From Flectonema sp. DT1601 (taxonomy: Eukaryota; Euglenozoa; Diplonemea; Diplonemida; Diplonemidae): a stretch of 64,000 bases of DNA. Under the pieces are notes generated by a model, which saw only the letters and a program-made list of their open reading frames with translations, searched no databases and was not told the origin of the DNA. This document shows, piece after piece, positions 30,001 through 39,147 of the stretch; position 1 is the first letter of the stretch; each line of letters begins with the position of its first letter. The position numbers and the translations under genes are program-made. The DNA lies in contig OZ025787.1 in assembly GCA_964019425.1 (NCBI GenBank), positions 1,364,001 to 1,428,000 on the forward strand, written 5' to 3'.

Positions 30001-32583
30001 GGTTCCCTCCCAGACTCAGCTGTTCATTTATACTGTCATGGATCAATATCACTGAAGGGAATCACTAGGAATGAGAATTTATTTTCTCTCCTTCCTATGG
30101 AACTTAAGGAACGGGTTGACTACTGGGAAAAGAAAGATAAAACTGTGCAAACTGTCTTTGAAACAAATACAAAGAAAGTACAAGACGTTATACAGCAAGC
30201 TGTGCGTGATCGACAGAAGACACCAACAGCAGCAGGTACTGCAACAACAACAACAACTACAAAATACAAATCTGATCAAGACGTGAGCACACCAGAAGTA
30301 CCTGGGCTAACTCCACTAACAAGTGATACTAGCTTGTCTAGCAGCGACACAGCTACTGAATGCAAAAAAACCAACTGGGTCAGAACTGTCTGGAGACAAG
30401 CTGTAAAAATGCAACTAGAAAGAGAAAAAGACCACGACAGTCAAAAAAACTCAATAACAGACACAAGAGAAGTTAAAATACAAACAGAACCACTCCTGCA
30501 CTCACATGTAGATATCGGATCAAATAGAATGCAAGAATCCATTGAATGCCTCTTAATGTCAATGCATGAAGGACAACACGTCACTCTGTGTGATTTTAAC
30601 AGTGATGCAAGTCGACTCAATGGATGTGAAGGTGTTGTTGCAGGTTATGATACGAATATGGTTTTTGTTGAAACAACGAAGTTTGGTCAAGTTTCTATTC
30701 ATAAAGATAATCTTATAAAGAGTTCAGTGAAGACTCCTGTGGCTGAAGCTCAAACTCAAACTCGAATATTGAGATCAACGAGAGTTAGTTTAATGGAATC
30801 TGAAAGAGGTGATCATTATGATCAAAGAGTCTCAACAAGATCACGAGGAGGTAGTATGGGCTCAACAACATCAGAAATCAGTTATCACAGAAAGAAGAGT
30901 CGATCACCACGTGAAGATAATATGAGACCCGTTCAAAAACTCTTATCCAATTCAACTCCTAAGACTCCTCGTTCTCCAATAAACTTAAGATCTCCACTCA
31001 GTCCTGTGAAGGAAGTCAGCATCGTCTCATTCAATATCGATGAGCCTTCAGCTGATAGCTCCAAGGGAACTCACTCACAACAAATCGCAGAACTGGAATC
31101 TCACATTACCACACTCAAAGGAAATATTAAAAAATTAGAAGAAGAAATTCAATCACCGACAAAGAACTCTGCGGACAACAGTTACATAAAACAACTTGAG
31201 GAGGAAATTAAATCGATGAAAGAAAGATATAAAACAACAACAACCGGAAGTGGTAGGGTCGCAGTATTGGAAAAAAAACTATCCACGACAAACGATAAGC
31301 TTCAAGAGGCTGACAAGCACTCTATCCTTTTAAAAAAAAGCATCTCTGATTTGCAAAATAAACTTAGCAAAAACCAGGAAAAAGACTCCAGTATCAATGC
31401 AGAAAATAAGAATTTAAAGGAAAAAATTGCAGAACAAGATGAAAGTATGAGATCATTAAAAAAGAATGCATCGATGACTCTTCGTCGGCTTGAAGCGGAG
31501 GAACTGTGTACGGAGCTTCGAAAAAAGAATTCCAGCTTACAAGAATTAATCACTAAACAAGAGAAGGAAATAATCTCTTTACAACATGTTATAAAGCAAT
31601 TAAAAGAATCAAATTCAACAACAGTCACCATCGACGATAAGTCCAACACCAACTACACTGAAATACTTGAAGGGCGAGCAAGAGAATTCGACTCAAAGGA
31701 GGCTTCGTATAAGTTACTTATCACTTCATTGAGGAACGCTGAAACCAATTATGAAAAATTAATTTCATCGTTGCGAAAGCAGCTCGTGGATTCCAATAAT
31801 AAGCTTTCAGCTGTCGAGGCGTTACCGCAATCGCCAGTTAAAAATGCCACGCCGCCGCAATCTCCAAATAAAAGTACCGCGTCGCCGCAATCACCAATTA
31901 AGAGTACTACTGTATGTCGGAAATGTGAAGCCGTTGAGATTACTTTGCAACGCGTGGCAGATGTTTCAAAAAGAGAAACCGAGTTAGCTGTTGCTCAGAA
32001 AAAGTTTGAGGAACTCCGACATGTGATTACGACCGTTGGTAGTGATTTCGAAGGTTCAGAAATAGGAAGTCCGCTGTCATTGTGTAGTGTTGAATCTGTA
32101 GACGCTTCATTGAGAGCAAAGTTAAAAATTGCCTCCACATCAACATGTCAAAATTGTTTAGGAGTTGCCGCAGGGTTCGCTAGATTAGAACAAGTATATC
32201 AGCAACGGAGTAGATCAGAATCTCCTTCGCATTGGCAATCTGGTGAGTTGGGGCAGTCTCCATTCAAATTTCCTGAAGCTGAGTCGCTAACGAGATCACT
32301 AACAAGTCCACAACCCATATGCTCAACTCTTGATAAGAAACCACTCGGATCGCAATCTTCTGATCATGCTTTTAGAATGGCAGCTGGTGGCAAAGTTCTT
32401 CGCCGAACTTCTGGAAAGCCTGTCACAGCACCCATTCTTGGAACTAACCTGACGATGAGTATTAGTGATTCACTATCTTCTGGATCATTGGCTTCCCCAT
32501 CCGGCTTCATTGCAGCTCCGTCATTCTCAGCTGTTCGTATGCAACCAGTAAGACAACGAAAGAGACGTACAACATTGTCTTAA
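27073..32583 (+). CDS. Giant soluble adenylyl cyclase with ZZ-like finger, SPRY-like and coiled-coil regions
   Basis: 1836 residues from ATG 27073; codons further upstream start only with TTG and lie before the acceptor. In order: a Ser/Arg-rich N-terminus; a ZZ-type zinc finger (about 115-165: CSKC, YRCNIC, DLCRQCF, H..H); a long unassigned region; a SPRY-like beta segment (about 575-775, with GDVLKFRV and ITLNGQLIF); a class III cyclase domain (about 815-1005); a small SH3-like stretch (about 1170-1210); coiled coil (about 1336-1590); and two CxxC pairs in the tail. Catalytic residues are complete: Asp823, Lys862, Asp866, Asp942, Asn949 and Arg953, pointing to cAMP as product. No signal peptide or membrane helix. 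It is probably cytosolic or bound to the flagellar cytoskeleton. Confidence 0.87.
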   Translation: MGDKPIMRQVKRSNSQVSLGLGSPLSPTISASSSPGGTRRVRLQDFGLPGSPTVTSPVRLRRGRSNSTPNLNNWKSNHWQLLSNIIFATSHLKKRVGNVRKHTNRQHFYKYIDDVSTCSKCSKKHIADTDWYRCNICLHTHVDLCRQCFRNWNHPQHWFSEMSQASYTMFHKRIKRRWYILRLGMRSEAIRPLIDRFHSKIIAHLIQLLTPSADEPSGVLKNTINWCLAIPHLKKLLTGNKQTSLAAFYWKGGKAGFARPLTPEAKQKLVDYLREQDNSGRERITISDASSNVDLADGSIKIVYEDNPVEFIVAGGASNSKLFCKFPKRDPFRVTKVLLTDVSKPNSVVILGPPKMSLKLPWGLTEQDQRQTLSILTTLRSITKVFDIVCTIPESLLLCRNKDNLKENGSISRKKGLHHVINRNILEGYSKTAQQITAMPGSVRQSNVQQKEMWNSSSKIDDRHHRGLLGGNTPAHLELIHLKGIHSLWEDTTPAVIHILRTMMNGLVDALKIVTNQKQVRTANSSFNVFEGLVPDNCHESLICKEVVDIVRNYNTNGKGMLKITSDSSTETKTQSGQWDSLQGWEACHHTSRLRSGRVCFENSDMTCSATTRHDTVALGKQIITTSSISTVVTYKIIESSEDMFLGITPTSSGPTVFDSKTFPIIKKKDTPNTFSGIFYKGAGVVCLPGVSSEAVAENLVSSTPVVNCGDVLKFRVKPSLRNGFIKITLNGQLIFHRKGISFPKCGLTPYVLFRSSPRCRVQISKIEAPNESRKKLVSDPLSTTPPAVLRMLRVMESTFFNHFDRSLRRPPPRDQVTLVFTDVQSSTVLWDKSPDGMKIALALHNSVLRRLIEKWRGYEVKTEGDAFMIAFQRTEHALNWCLDSQRELLKINWPEEVLTLPAASVVNAVDGTPIFRGLRVRMGFHTGEPECEQDPVTGRMDYFGPMVNLAARISGVGQGGETVIGGAAFRHLHRNGSLPDSAVHLYCHGSISLKGITRNENLFSLLPMELKERVDYWEKKDKTVQTVFETNTKKVQDVIQQAVRDRQKTPTAAGTATTTTTTKYKSDQDVSTPEVPGLTPLTSDTSLSSSDTATECKKTNWVRTVWRQAVKMQLEREKDHDSQKNSITDTREVKIQTEPLLHSHVDIGSNRMQESIECLLMSMHEGQHVTLCDFNSDASRLNGCEGVVAGYDTNMVFVETTKFGQVSIHKDNLIKSSVKTPVAEAQTQTRILRSTRVSLMESERGDHYDQRVSTRSRGGSMGSTTSEISYHRKKSRSPREDNMRPVQKLLSNSTPKTPRSPINLRSPLSPVKEVSIVSFNIDEPSADSSKGTHSQQIAELESHITTLKGNIKKLEEEIQSPTKNSADNSYIKQLEEEIKSMKERYKTTTTGSGRVAVLEKKLSTTNDKLQEADKHSILLKKSISDLQNKLSKNQEKDSSINAENKNLKEKIAEQDESMRSLKKNASMTLRRLEAEELCTELRKKNSSLQELITKQEKEIISLQHVIKQLKESNSTTVTIDDKSNTNYTEILEGRAREFDSKEASYKLLITSLRNAETNYEKLISSLRKQLVDSNNKLSAVEALPQSPVKNATPPQSPNKSTASPQSPIKSTTVCRKCEAVEITLQRVADVSKRETELAVAQKKFEELRHVITTVGSDFEGSEIGSPLSLCSVESVDASLRAKLKIASTSTCQNCLGVAAGFARLEQVYQQRSRSESPSHWQSGELGQSPFKFPEAESLTRSLTSPQPICSTLDKKPLGSQSSDHAFRMAAGGKVLRRTSGKPVTAPILGTNLTMSISDSLSSGSLASPSGFIAAPSFSAVRMQPVRQRKRRTTLS

Positions 32584-34801
32584 TGGGTAGCTATGTCTTC
32601 TCTACTTTGGGGATGCACTGAGAAGTGTGTATCATCCCTGATTCTTGTTTTTATTAGCAAGTTATTTAGTTATTTCATAGCATCGGAAATTGGTTAGGTT
32701 ATTTTATTCTTTTTCTTACACCATGCTTGTCTTTGTTGGCAAGGAACCTATTATTACTCTTTTCTTACTTTTTTTTTTTTTTTTTTTTCCACTGTCAAAG
32801 GCCAGTGAAAACTTGTTTTCAAAAAAAAAAAAAATAATAAGAGAGCTGAAGTCCGTTTAATAGGTAAAAACGGACTCTCGCCAGCTCTTCAGAAGTTACC
32901 CGGAGGGTGACCCATAAGCTATTATGTTAATATAACTTTGTTTTATTTTTTTTAAATCCCCTATTACCCTATATACTCATTTATGAAGCAGTTTAAGTAC
33001 AGCTGCCCCCAGATCTATCTATATTTTAATTTGTTGTGTTAAGGCTTTGATTAGTGAAAGGTTGTTTTGTTTGTTTAATATCTGTTGAAAGCATCCTTGT
33101 TTGCGATGGTAGGCATAACTCTTTATCCATTTAGGTTAGGTCGATGTGGAAGGGTTGGTGAGAATGTGATAATTTTTTTTTTTTTTTTTCTCTTCTTGCC
33201 GAAACTCCTCTCTTTTGAGTTTATCTTCGTAGTTTTAGCCAGTTGTGGTTCAAACAATGACTACATTGGCCCCCATAGATCGTTTTTTTTTTTTTTTTTT
33301 TTTTTTGTTTCCCCTTTCTCTGATCTCAACCCTGCTGTGCGCCCGTGACGACTACATGTCTTCCTTCCTTCCTTTTTTTTTTTTTTTTTTTTTTTTTTTC
33401 CTTAGAACGTTCGCTTGTTTTTTTTTTTCTTTTGACTGCTTATATTAAAGTGCGAAAATTGCACTTTTCTGTGTTTTAGTTCTTTTTACCCTAACCCCCC
33501 CCGGTGTTGTGATCTGGTTTGCAGTAATGAACAGCCGTCTGTTTCACAGACAGGATGTGATGTGCTCTGAACCAGCGCACAGTAAGAAATCTCATTTAAC
33601 AAATCACTACTCAGCCGTTAAAATTCCTTTTGCCCTCTTTGCTGTGGAGGGTAGTTAGGTCTTTTTTTTTACTAAAAAAAAAGAAACGAAATCATTGGAC
33701 TTGATGTTACCTGACTGACCAATACAAACAAATAACAACCAAAAAGCAATAATAACTTCACTTCGCTAAACCAACTTCATGTTGCTCTGTCTTTGATTAT
33801 TATTATTGCATTGAAATAGCTTTGATTGCCCTCCTCATTGAAGACTCACATTGGATGGGCTACTTCTTGTGACCCCTTCACTACCTGATTGCTTTTCTTG
33901 TTATCGTTTGGTTTTCTTAACGACAATAAAAAAATACTTTCTGTGTTAGGCCTGGTATTATTATTTACACGGTCTTTTTATGCGACGTGCAAGCGAATTA
34001 GTACGAAAAAAAAAAAAAAATTAAAAAAAATTAAAATAAAAAAGACTATGCAAGGTTGCAGGCTTTTTTGTGTCATACTATGAAGCGTGTGCTTATGTTC
34101 TTCAACCCACAGACTTAAATAAATTTCTTTTCCCACTCCTTGCTTATATTTAATAGTATCCGCCCTCCCCTTTTTTCTTTTCCCCAGCAGATCGGCGTAA
34201 TTGTTGTTTTATTATTTATTGATTTTTGCTTGCTAACAAGTCCAGTGTTGAAAAAGAAGGAAAAAATGAAACTCATCATTGGGGGGGTACAGATGCAAGT
34301 CCGTTTTTCCTTTTTTTTTTACATGAAAAAAACAACCGGTATAATGGTTGTCAGTGGATGACTCCGTAAGCGATGGGTTTGCCAAATTATTTCAGACCCC
34401 CCACAGAATGGCAAGTCCCAAACAAAAAAAAAAAAACTTTGAACTTTCAAATTAGTGATCTTATCAACCACTCGAGACAATCATCGCCTTACTGACTCCA
34501 TACTGAGATTGTAGGTTAAGATTTTTGTTAGTTTTTTTATTATTACTATTGTTATTTTCCTTATATTTCCTTTTTTGTGTGTGAAGAAGTCATCTTAGTT
34601 GGCCAAACGTATTACTGTGGTTCTCAGTTACTGGGTTCCTACTAACTCTCTGATGACTAATAAATATTAAATCAACTCACAAAAAGATAACAATCTACAG
34701 AAAGAATTACTTTAGAGTATCTTAGCGAAAAGATGATTTCTCGTAGAAGCTGGTGACAACCAAGCCGCACAGAGAAATTTTCAGCAATATTTGTTTCCAC
34801 C

Positions 34802-34838
<37 letters not shown>

Positions 34839-35420
34839 TATGTTTTCTCTTCAACTACAGAGACATAAAGTTAATTTTGTCAAAGAAGAGGGGGAAAAAA
34901 AAAAAAAAAAAAAAAAACAGAACAGCAAACTTTACGTTTTTTACTCACACTTTTTGTTTTGTTAAACCAACAAGAGAAAAAAGAAAAAAAAATAGCAAAA
35001 CAACGACATGCTTTATATCTTTCCCACTATTCCCTTCTCTCAATCGATTCGATGAGACAATACTCTCTCAAAGGTATTAGAGACATCATCATTAGTAGTT
35101 AGGATCTGTATCCTTACAGTTGTGTAATACTTACAGTGAGTTTATATAATATATTAATGTTAATTAACAGCAACTACATTCATAATTTGATGATGGCTTT
35201 TCGACGTACATGTTTTTTATGTTATCTAAGATTGTTGAACTTATCATCTCATCAGAGGGCTGGGTTAGGGGAATGGTCCGAAGAAAGACTTTTTTTAATC
35301 TTAGTTTTGAAGCCAACCATTATATTCGAAATTTTGCTTTTTTTTTGATTGAACTCAACTGATAAATTATAATTACTCATCTCATCTCATCTCATTCCAC
35401 AGCCCTTATATGCCAGTGGA
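32584..35420. other. Gene-poor gap of about 2.8 kb with homopolymers and a compound hairpin
   Basis: No supported gene. Long T runs lie at about 32768-32788, 33282-33306, 33373-33399 and 34807-34837; A runs at about 32821-32834 and 34892-34917. A compound inverted repeat spans 32841-32889. A small hairpin GTCTGT-TTC-ACAGAC lies at about 33538-33552. CTCAT repeats at about 35378-35395 form the pyrimidine tract of the next acceptor. Confidence 0.65.
32841..32889 (+). other. Compound inverted repeat (possible structured RNA)
   Basis: Outer arms AGAGCT (32842-32847) and AGCTCT (32883-32888) flank inner arms AGTCCGTTT (32850-32858) and AAACGGACT (32868-32876), a perfect 9-bp stem with a 9-base loop. 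It lies after a gene's 3' end and an A run. It could be a 3'-UTR structure or a small RNA; neither is shown. Confidence 0.5.
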
Positions 35421-36920
35421 ATGTTATGCGAAGAACAGCGAGCTGTGTTTCGATGCCGAAGCATGGCTGAAAGAGATACCTCACCTAAGGTAAGCTTAAA
35501 CGTGATTCAACTATTAGGGGTGTTATTCGTTGCAGTAATAGGAGGAGCCTATGGAATGGAAGACTGCATTAGAACTGGTGGTGGATTGTGGACGATGATT
35601 TGCATAATTGCACTTCCTTGGATTTGGGGACTTCCCACAGCACTTTGCGTTGCAGAATTAGGGACATCGTGCCCAGCCAATTCAGGACCTGATGCTTGGA
35701 TATCTGCGGCATTTCCTACTCCGGTAGCTGCAATGACGATCATGTGGACGTTTTTTATTAACAGAGTTGATAATTCTGTGTATCCAAATCTGTTCGTTGA
35801 CTACTTAAATCAAATTGTAACAATCAATGAGACATTTTGGTTAGAGCCCCTCATTAAAATAGCATTCGTCTTCGTTTGCTGTGTGATAAATATCATCGGA
35901 ATTGACATCGTTGGGAAGGCATCAACGCTTCTAATGATTGTCTGCATTGCTCCGTTTATTATTTTATTTATAGCGGAAGCTCCGCAGTTGGATACGTCGT
36001 TGGTGTTTTCAAAACCGCTTGATGGTGTCAGTTGGACGGCATTTTTACCGATGATTTCATGGAATTTGTCTGGATTTGACTCTGCTGGTCATATTGTTGA
36101 GGAAGTTAAAAGTAGCGGAACTACTCTCATAAAATCATTACTGATGTTGTTGGTGTTAACACAAATTGTTTATGGATTACCGATTATTGCTGGGCTTAGT
36201 CTGCAAGCTAGAAAGTTAAACGGATCAAGAGATTTCACGCAATGGACTGACGGGTATTGGGTAACAGTTGCTGATTGGTATGCTAATTGGATAGGATATT
36301 TCATGAGTGTTGGTGGTCTAGCCTCAGCAACTGGATTCATGTGTTCTTTACTATGTACTACCAGCAGAGCATTACAAGGACATGCAATGCTTGGTCTCTT
36401 CCCAAAGAGAATAAATAACATATTAAAATATTTACACCCAAAGTATCAAACACCCGTCTATGCGATAGTAGTCAATTCGTTGTTGTGTGTCGGGTTGTCT
36501 CTCGCATTAGATTTTGATGTTCTCGTTAATATCGATTCAGTTTTATATAGTTTTCGATTAATTGCAATAATACTTTCATTTTATGTACTGAGAATTAGAC
36601 ATCCTTCTCTTCGTAGAGGGTTCTTAGTTCCGTGTACCAGTTCGTTTGTGTCGCTAACGATATTCGTGACGGTTCCCATCGTATTCTGTTTGGTTTGTAT
36701 TGTCTTCGGTATCGTGTCTGATGTGAAAGTTTTTGCTGTTTCTGTTGGATTGGTTGGTTTTTCAGTAATTGGATCTTACTTCATTGCAAAATATCATCTT
36801 ACTGAAGGACTCGATGCAACAATCGTTTATGAAACACACACGATCACTGAAGACGATAAAGATATTGACGACCCTACTTCTGATGCCTGTCAGAGTGACG
36901 ATTCATCACTTTTAACATAA
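35421..36920 (+). CDS. APC-superfamily amino acid/polyamine permease
   Basis: 499 residues from ATG 35421 (485 if the in-frame ATG at 35463 is used). About 12 membrane helices. Helix 1 carries GGAYGMEDCIRTGG, the unwound Gly-rich substrate site of the APC fold; ALPWIWGLPTALCVAELGTSCP follows as in the polyamine/LAT-like branch. The family imports amino acids or polyamines at the plasma membrane, and kinetoplastid polyamine transporters have this form. Acidic cytosolic tail. The acceptor-like CTCATTCCACAG ends at 35402. A short out-of-frame ATG at 35410 precedes the start and overlaps it, so a small upstream frame may lower translation or favour 35463. Confidence 0.9.
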   Translation: MLCEEQRAVFRCRSMAERDTSPKVSLNVIQLLGVLFVAVIGGAYGMEDCIRTGGGLWTMICIIALPWIWGLPTALCVAELGTSCPANSGPDAWISAAFPTPVAAMTIMWTFFINRVDNSVYPNLFVDYLNQIVTINETFWLEPLIKIAFVFVCCVINIIGIDIVGKASTLLMIVCIAPFIILFIAEAPQLDTSLVFSKPLDGVSWTAFLPMISWNLSGFDSAGHIVEEVKSSGTTLIKSLLMLLVLTQIVYGLPIIAGLSLQARKLNGSRDFTQWTDGYWVTVADWYANWIGYFMSVGGLASATGFMCSLLCTTSRALQGHAMLGLFPKRINNILKYLHPKYQTPVYAIVVNSLLCVGLSLALDFDVLVNIDSVLYSFRLIAIILSFYVLRIRHPSLRRGFLVPCTSSFVSLTIFVTVPIVFCLVCIVFGIVSDVKVFAVSVGLVGFSVIGSYFIAKYHLTEGLDATIVYETHTITEDDKDIDDPTSDACQSDDSSLLT

Positions 36921-37125
36921 CAGGCTGTCATGCGATGTATTTTATAAATCTTTTAATTCAATTCTGTTTTGGTTATTTTTCTTTTCTTTGAATATGTTTT
37001 TGTTGTGATGATTCTTTTTTTTTTTGACAATTAATTTATGAAAATTGTTTTCACAGACTAACAGAAATAAAACATAAGTACTACACCTGGTATTATATTT
37101 ATTATTTACAGACAGCTGACAACAA

Positions 37126-38085
37126 ATGACGTCTCTCAGCATGTTACTAGCTGCGGCGGTGGGTGTTATGTTTCCTCCAACAAACCCATCAGCTTGGACA
37201 AGAGCAGCAAACAATCCAGTACTGAGTCCGACAGAACCATGGGAAGGAAATTGCGTCTGTGAAAATGTTGCAATGCGTGACGAAGGAAAATGGAAAATGT
37301 GGTACCGAGGAGGATGGGGTACTCAATGTGTTGGATTAGCCTTTTCTGATGATGGGCTTCATTGGGAAAAAGCCAACAATGGTAAACCGGTATACGGATG
37401 TGGTAGTTCAGGCTCGAATAGCACAGTCAGTGGAGGCCAACCATGGGTATTCAGAGTAAATTCAACAACGCTATTCCTTTACAGTACTGTCACTGAGAAG
37501 GATGTTAAAAAAGTAAACCTCATGCACTCAACTGACGGAATCAACTGGATTCCACTTTCTTCATCCATTCCGATCCCACCCAATGGATTCCTTTGGGGAA
37601 ATCGTGTTGTCTGGAGAGAAGATGGCGACAATTGGAAGATGCTTCAGGAAGCGACCACTCATAAGTCAGGTATTTGGGAAATATTTCTTTATACTTCGAA
37701 TGATGGTCAGCATTGGTCTGTACAAAACAACGGAAACCCACTTACTTCACTCAGCCGTGGAGGTATGTACGGAGGACCTCGAGTAGCCAACATCGAAGGA
37801 AAAGTGACACCTTTTTATAACGGTTCGTATCATATATTCTTTCATGCATCTAAGAATGGTGATTTACCAACTGACATTTACCACGCTACTTCATTAGATT
37901 TAATTAACTGGGACGTCACTCCATCAACACCTGTTATAACTCATCTTGGTACGGGATATGAATACGATCAAGTAGCTGGTCCTGTTCCCTTGATCGTAAA
38001 CGGTACTGCTTATATTTTTTACGACGGTGACAACAACGCTCATCCAGGTGCTAGAATTGGAGTGGTCACCAGCCACGGTAATTAG
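37126..38085 (+). CDS. Secreted five-bladed beta-propeller glycosidase-like protein (GH43/GH32/GH130 type)
   Basis: 319 residues with a likely N-terminal signal segment (about 1-15). Repeated blade signatures are visible: MWYRGGWG, GLAFSDDGLHWEK, LMHSTDGINW, LYTSNDGQHWSV and ATSLDLINWDV. This is the S.DG..W pattern of glycoside hydrolases and phosphorylases with five-bladed propellers. It probably cleaves a plant- or microbe-derived polysaccharide outside the cell or in a food vacuole. The exact family and the acid pair cannot be assigned by eye. TTATTTACAG with AG at 37110-37111 is the acceptor candidate. Stop TAG. Confidence 0.72.
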   Translation: MTSLSMLLAAAVGVMFPPTNPSAWTRAANNPVLSPTEPWEGNCVCENVAMRDEGKWKMWYRGGWGTQCVGLAFSDDGLHWEKANNGKPVYGCGSSGSNSTVSGGQPWVFRVNSTTLFLYSTVTEKDVKKVNLMHSTDGINWIPLSSSIPIPPNGFLWGNRVVWREDGDNWKMLQEATTHKSGIWEIFLYTSNDGQHWSVQNNGNPLTSLSRGGMYGGPRVANIEGKVTPFYNGSYHIFFHASKNGDLPTDIYHATSLDLINWDVTPSTPVITHLGTGYEYDQVAGPVPLIVNGTAYIFYDGDNNAHPGARIGVVTSHGN

Positions 38086-39147
38086 TATTCTTTTTATTTT
38101 TTTTCTCAAATATATTTCTTAACAACGTTAAAAGTAATAGACATGTTTCAGTATTCCGTCTCTTTTTCATTTTCTTTTTTTCTTAAACTTAATCACTGGC
38201 CATATGCAGTTGGTCTTAGTTATTTTATTTTGTTATTTTTATTCTTAATTCTGGTTTTTGCAATTGCGCGTATTCTTTTTATTTTCAACAAGAAACTTCA
38301 TTCGGAATCACTTTAACAGATGTGAGTCTGTCTTAATCCTTTTGCACTTTGTTGAAATCAAGAATCCAGCACTGTTTGCCATGTGAGGGATTACAATTCT
38401 CTAGCTTTGCTTTTTCTCGATACCCCCACTGATGGCGGTGAAATTTTGTTTTATTTCTTTACAAGAATATCACATCATCTTATTCTTGACTGATTGATGT
38501 TCTAGTTTACTATTATTATTTTCATAGCAGTTGTGTTGTTGGTTGTTTGTAGCTGATCGGACTCTCTATTTTTAAGGAAAAAATTCGACTGACAGTTGCC
38601 AACAACAAGAAAACATGCTTTTGCTACACAGTTTCTCTTTTGCTGTTGTTTTTATCTGCTGTGGGGTGTTTATTTTTGTTGATTTTTTCCTCAAAAGTAT
38701 AATTCCATTTGCAGTAAATAAGAATAAGATTACCCGCAGTTCTCAATCAACTGTTTGGGTATTCTTCTTCACCAGTTATTTTTGCGTATATTCCTTTTAA
38801 AATATATCTATCTGGCATGATTTTCACGGAATCATGTTTGTCTTTTTTTTTGCATCCCTATTTTTTTGTAAGGAGGGAAAATCCATTGATAGTTCACAGT
38901 TCACAATTACGTTTTTGCCCAACCGTGTTTTCCTCCCTTTTCTTTTTCTCCAGTTGCGTCGCTGAAAACTAAACCAAATCAAACTTCTGATTCTGAGGTT
39001 GAATCAGTCACAGCAACTGTGAAAAAAAGTAATAAAACGTTTTGTGTTGTGTTCTGGAGAAGTTTTTCTGATATCTGACTTCAAATTATTATTATTATCA
39101 GTTTGTGACTTACATAATTATTTCTACAGCCTCTCCCCAGGTTGGAA
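38086..39147. other. Intergenic region of about 1.06 kb
   Basis: T-rich with several pyrimidine tracts and no supported gene. CTACAGCCTCTCCCCAG (AG 39139-39140) sits 7 bases before the next ATG. Confidence 0.65.

Noticed and set aside
33525-33600. Possible box C/D small nucleolar RNA
   Set aside because: Only loose matches to C (GTGATGT) and D (CTGA) boxes and no terminal stem.
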